Below are positions 63,661 to 64,000 of a stretch of DNA of 64,000 nucleotides, piece after piece (the first letter of the stretch is position 1; the number at the start of each line of letters is the position of its first letter). The notes under the pieces are model-generated. The model saw nothing but the letters and a program-made list of their open reading frames with translations, was not told where the DNA came from and did not search any database. Location: the NCBI RefSeq assembly GCF_004341105.1, contig NZ_SLZK01000007.1, positions 350,247-414,246 of the forward strand, given 5' to 3'. The DNA comes from Rhizobium sp. BK418 (GTDB taxonomy: Bacteria > Pseudomonadota > Alphaproteobacteria > Rhizobiales > Rhizobiaceae). The translations under genes were made by a program, and so were the position numbers.

Positions 63661-64000
63661 GGGCGCCAGCCCCGAAGCCAGATGATCGAAAGTGTCGGGG
63701 TGCTGACCCGCATCTCGACATTCTAGCCTTTTCCACCTAGCCCTGTGATCGGCAAAGAATCCAAATTTTATGCCTCGAGTCCCATTTTTGATCGGCTCGG
63801 ATGCTTCTGATCCGACGACCTGTCGGATCAATCGCGCAGAATTGAGGGAAGAGGGAAGCTTGGATTTGTTTTGAGGCTTTTCGGCTTCGGCTTGATGTGT
63901 GCGCAGGAGGAGGAGCTAGCATCGGCGGGCAAGCGCAGCTTTTCCGTCAGCGATAAGCGGAGGGCGCTGTGTTTTTGCAGGGCAGGGTTTGGTTGCGGGG
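63661..64000. other. upstream region of arc operon, no gene seen
   Basis: About 340 bp to the window end contain the palindrome described above and no supported ORF. A short Ser-rich minus-strand frame near 63830-63960 lacks coding signs. An upstream gene may lie just beyond the window. Confidence 0.4.
63808..63830. promoter_or_regulatory. perfect 9-bp palindrome upstream of the arc genes
   Basis: Arms TGATCCGAC and GTCGGATCA, separated by 5 nt (GACCT), are exactly complementary. The dyad lies 148 bp upstream of the antiporter start, in the expected promoter region, and is a probable operator. The regulator is not in the window. Confidence 0.55.

Noticed and set aside
63780..63835. FNR/ANR-type TTGAT-N4-ATCAA site before the arc genes
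   Set aside because: TTGATCGG and GGATCAA halves do not have correct spacing; only the longer palindrome is convincing.

Overview
The window looks like a chromosomal or large-replicon segment of a Rhizobium/Agrobacterium-type alphaproteobacterium (Rhizobiales). The reasons are the high GC content, many sugar ABC transporters paired with LacI regulators, two class III nucleotide cyclases, a RIME-like intergenic element, alphaproteobacterial cobalamin riboswitches and WXXGXW and DUF2092 proteins. No tRNA, rRNA, CRISPR array, intact insertion sequence or phage module was seen.

Layout. 1-7.1 kb: the tail of a membrane protein (DoxX-like), an SDR, a class III cyclase, then a LacI regulator divergent from a PhyH dioxygenase / SDR / SMP-30 lactonase operon, and an RpiR regulator remnant. 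7.2-16.8 kb: a carbohydrate ABC transporter operon with a ThuA-domain protein (minus strand), divergent from a Gfo/Idh/MocA oxidoreductase, a LacI regulator and a GH2 glycosidase preceded by a 21-codon leader ORF. 16.8-23.8 kb: a second sugar ABC transporter (GtsABC/UgpC-like) with a divergent LacI regulator, then a second class III cyclase. 23.8-30.9 kb: the class Ib ribonucleotide reductase operon nrdHIEF and metE, each behind its own cobalamin riboswitch. 30.9-40.8 kb: a ZntA-type metal ATPase with a divergent MerR regulator, an HI0933-like flavoprotein, a GAF/Fis-type regulator with an aldehyde dehydrogenase and DUF779 protein, a DJ-1/PfpI protein, a ribbon-helix-helix protein and a Ca2+/H+ antiporter. 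41-56.6 kb: two RND efflux systems separated by small secreted proteins, a broken DUF2092 gene, a Cys-rich repeat protein, a frameshifted SLC13-type permease and two AraC regulators. 57-63.7 kb: a DUF1269 protein, an AI-2E family permease, an amidohydrolase scar, a WXXGXW protein, arginine deiminase and two ArcD-like antiporters.

How the parts work together. The first 24 kb is carbohydrate scavenging: uptake, oxidation/lactone hydrolysis, glycoside cleavage and local LacI control. The nrd/metE block is a vitamin-B12 bypass: both enzymes replace B12-dependent isozymes (NrdJ, MetH) and both should be silenced when cobalamin is plentiful. The right half is accessory stress and efflux functions, with several disrupted genes (RpiR, DUF2092, SLC13, amidohydrolase), suggesting ongoing decay, or sequencing errors in some cases.

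Most interesting: the tandem riboswitch-controlled metE-nrdHIEF module with a NrdR-like box; the paired TGTCGCA-N4-TGCGACA operators around an AcoR-like regulator that lacks an AAA+ domain; the leader ORF before the GH2 gene; and the PhyH-SDR-lactonase operon, whose substrate is unknown.
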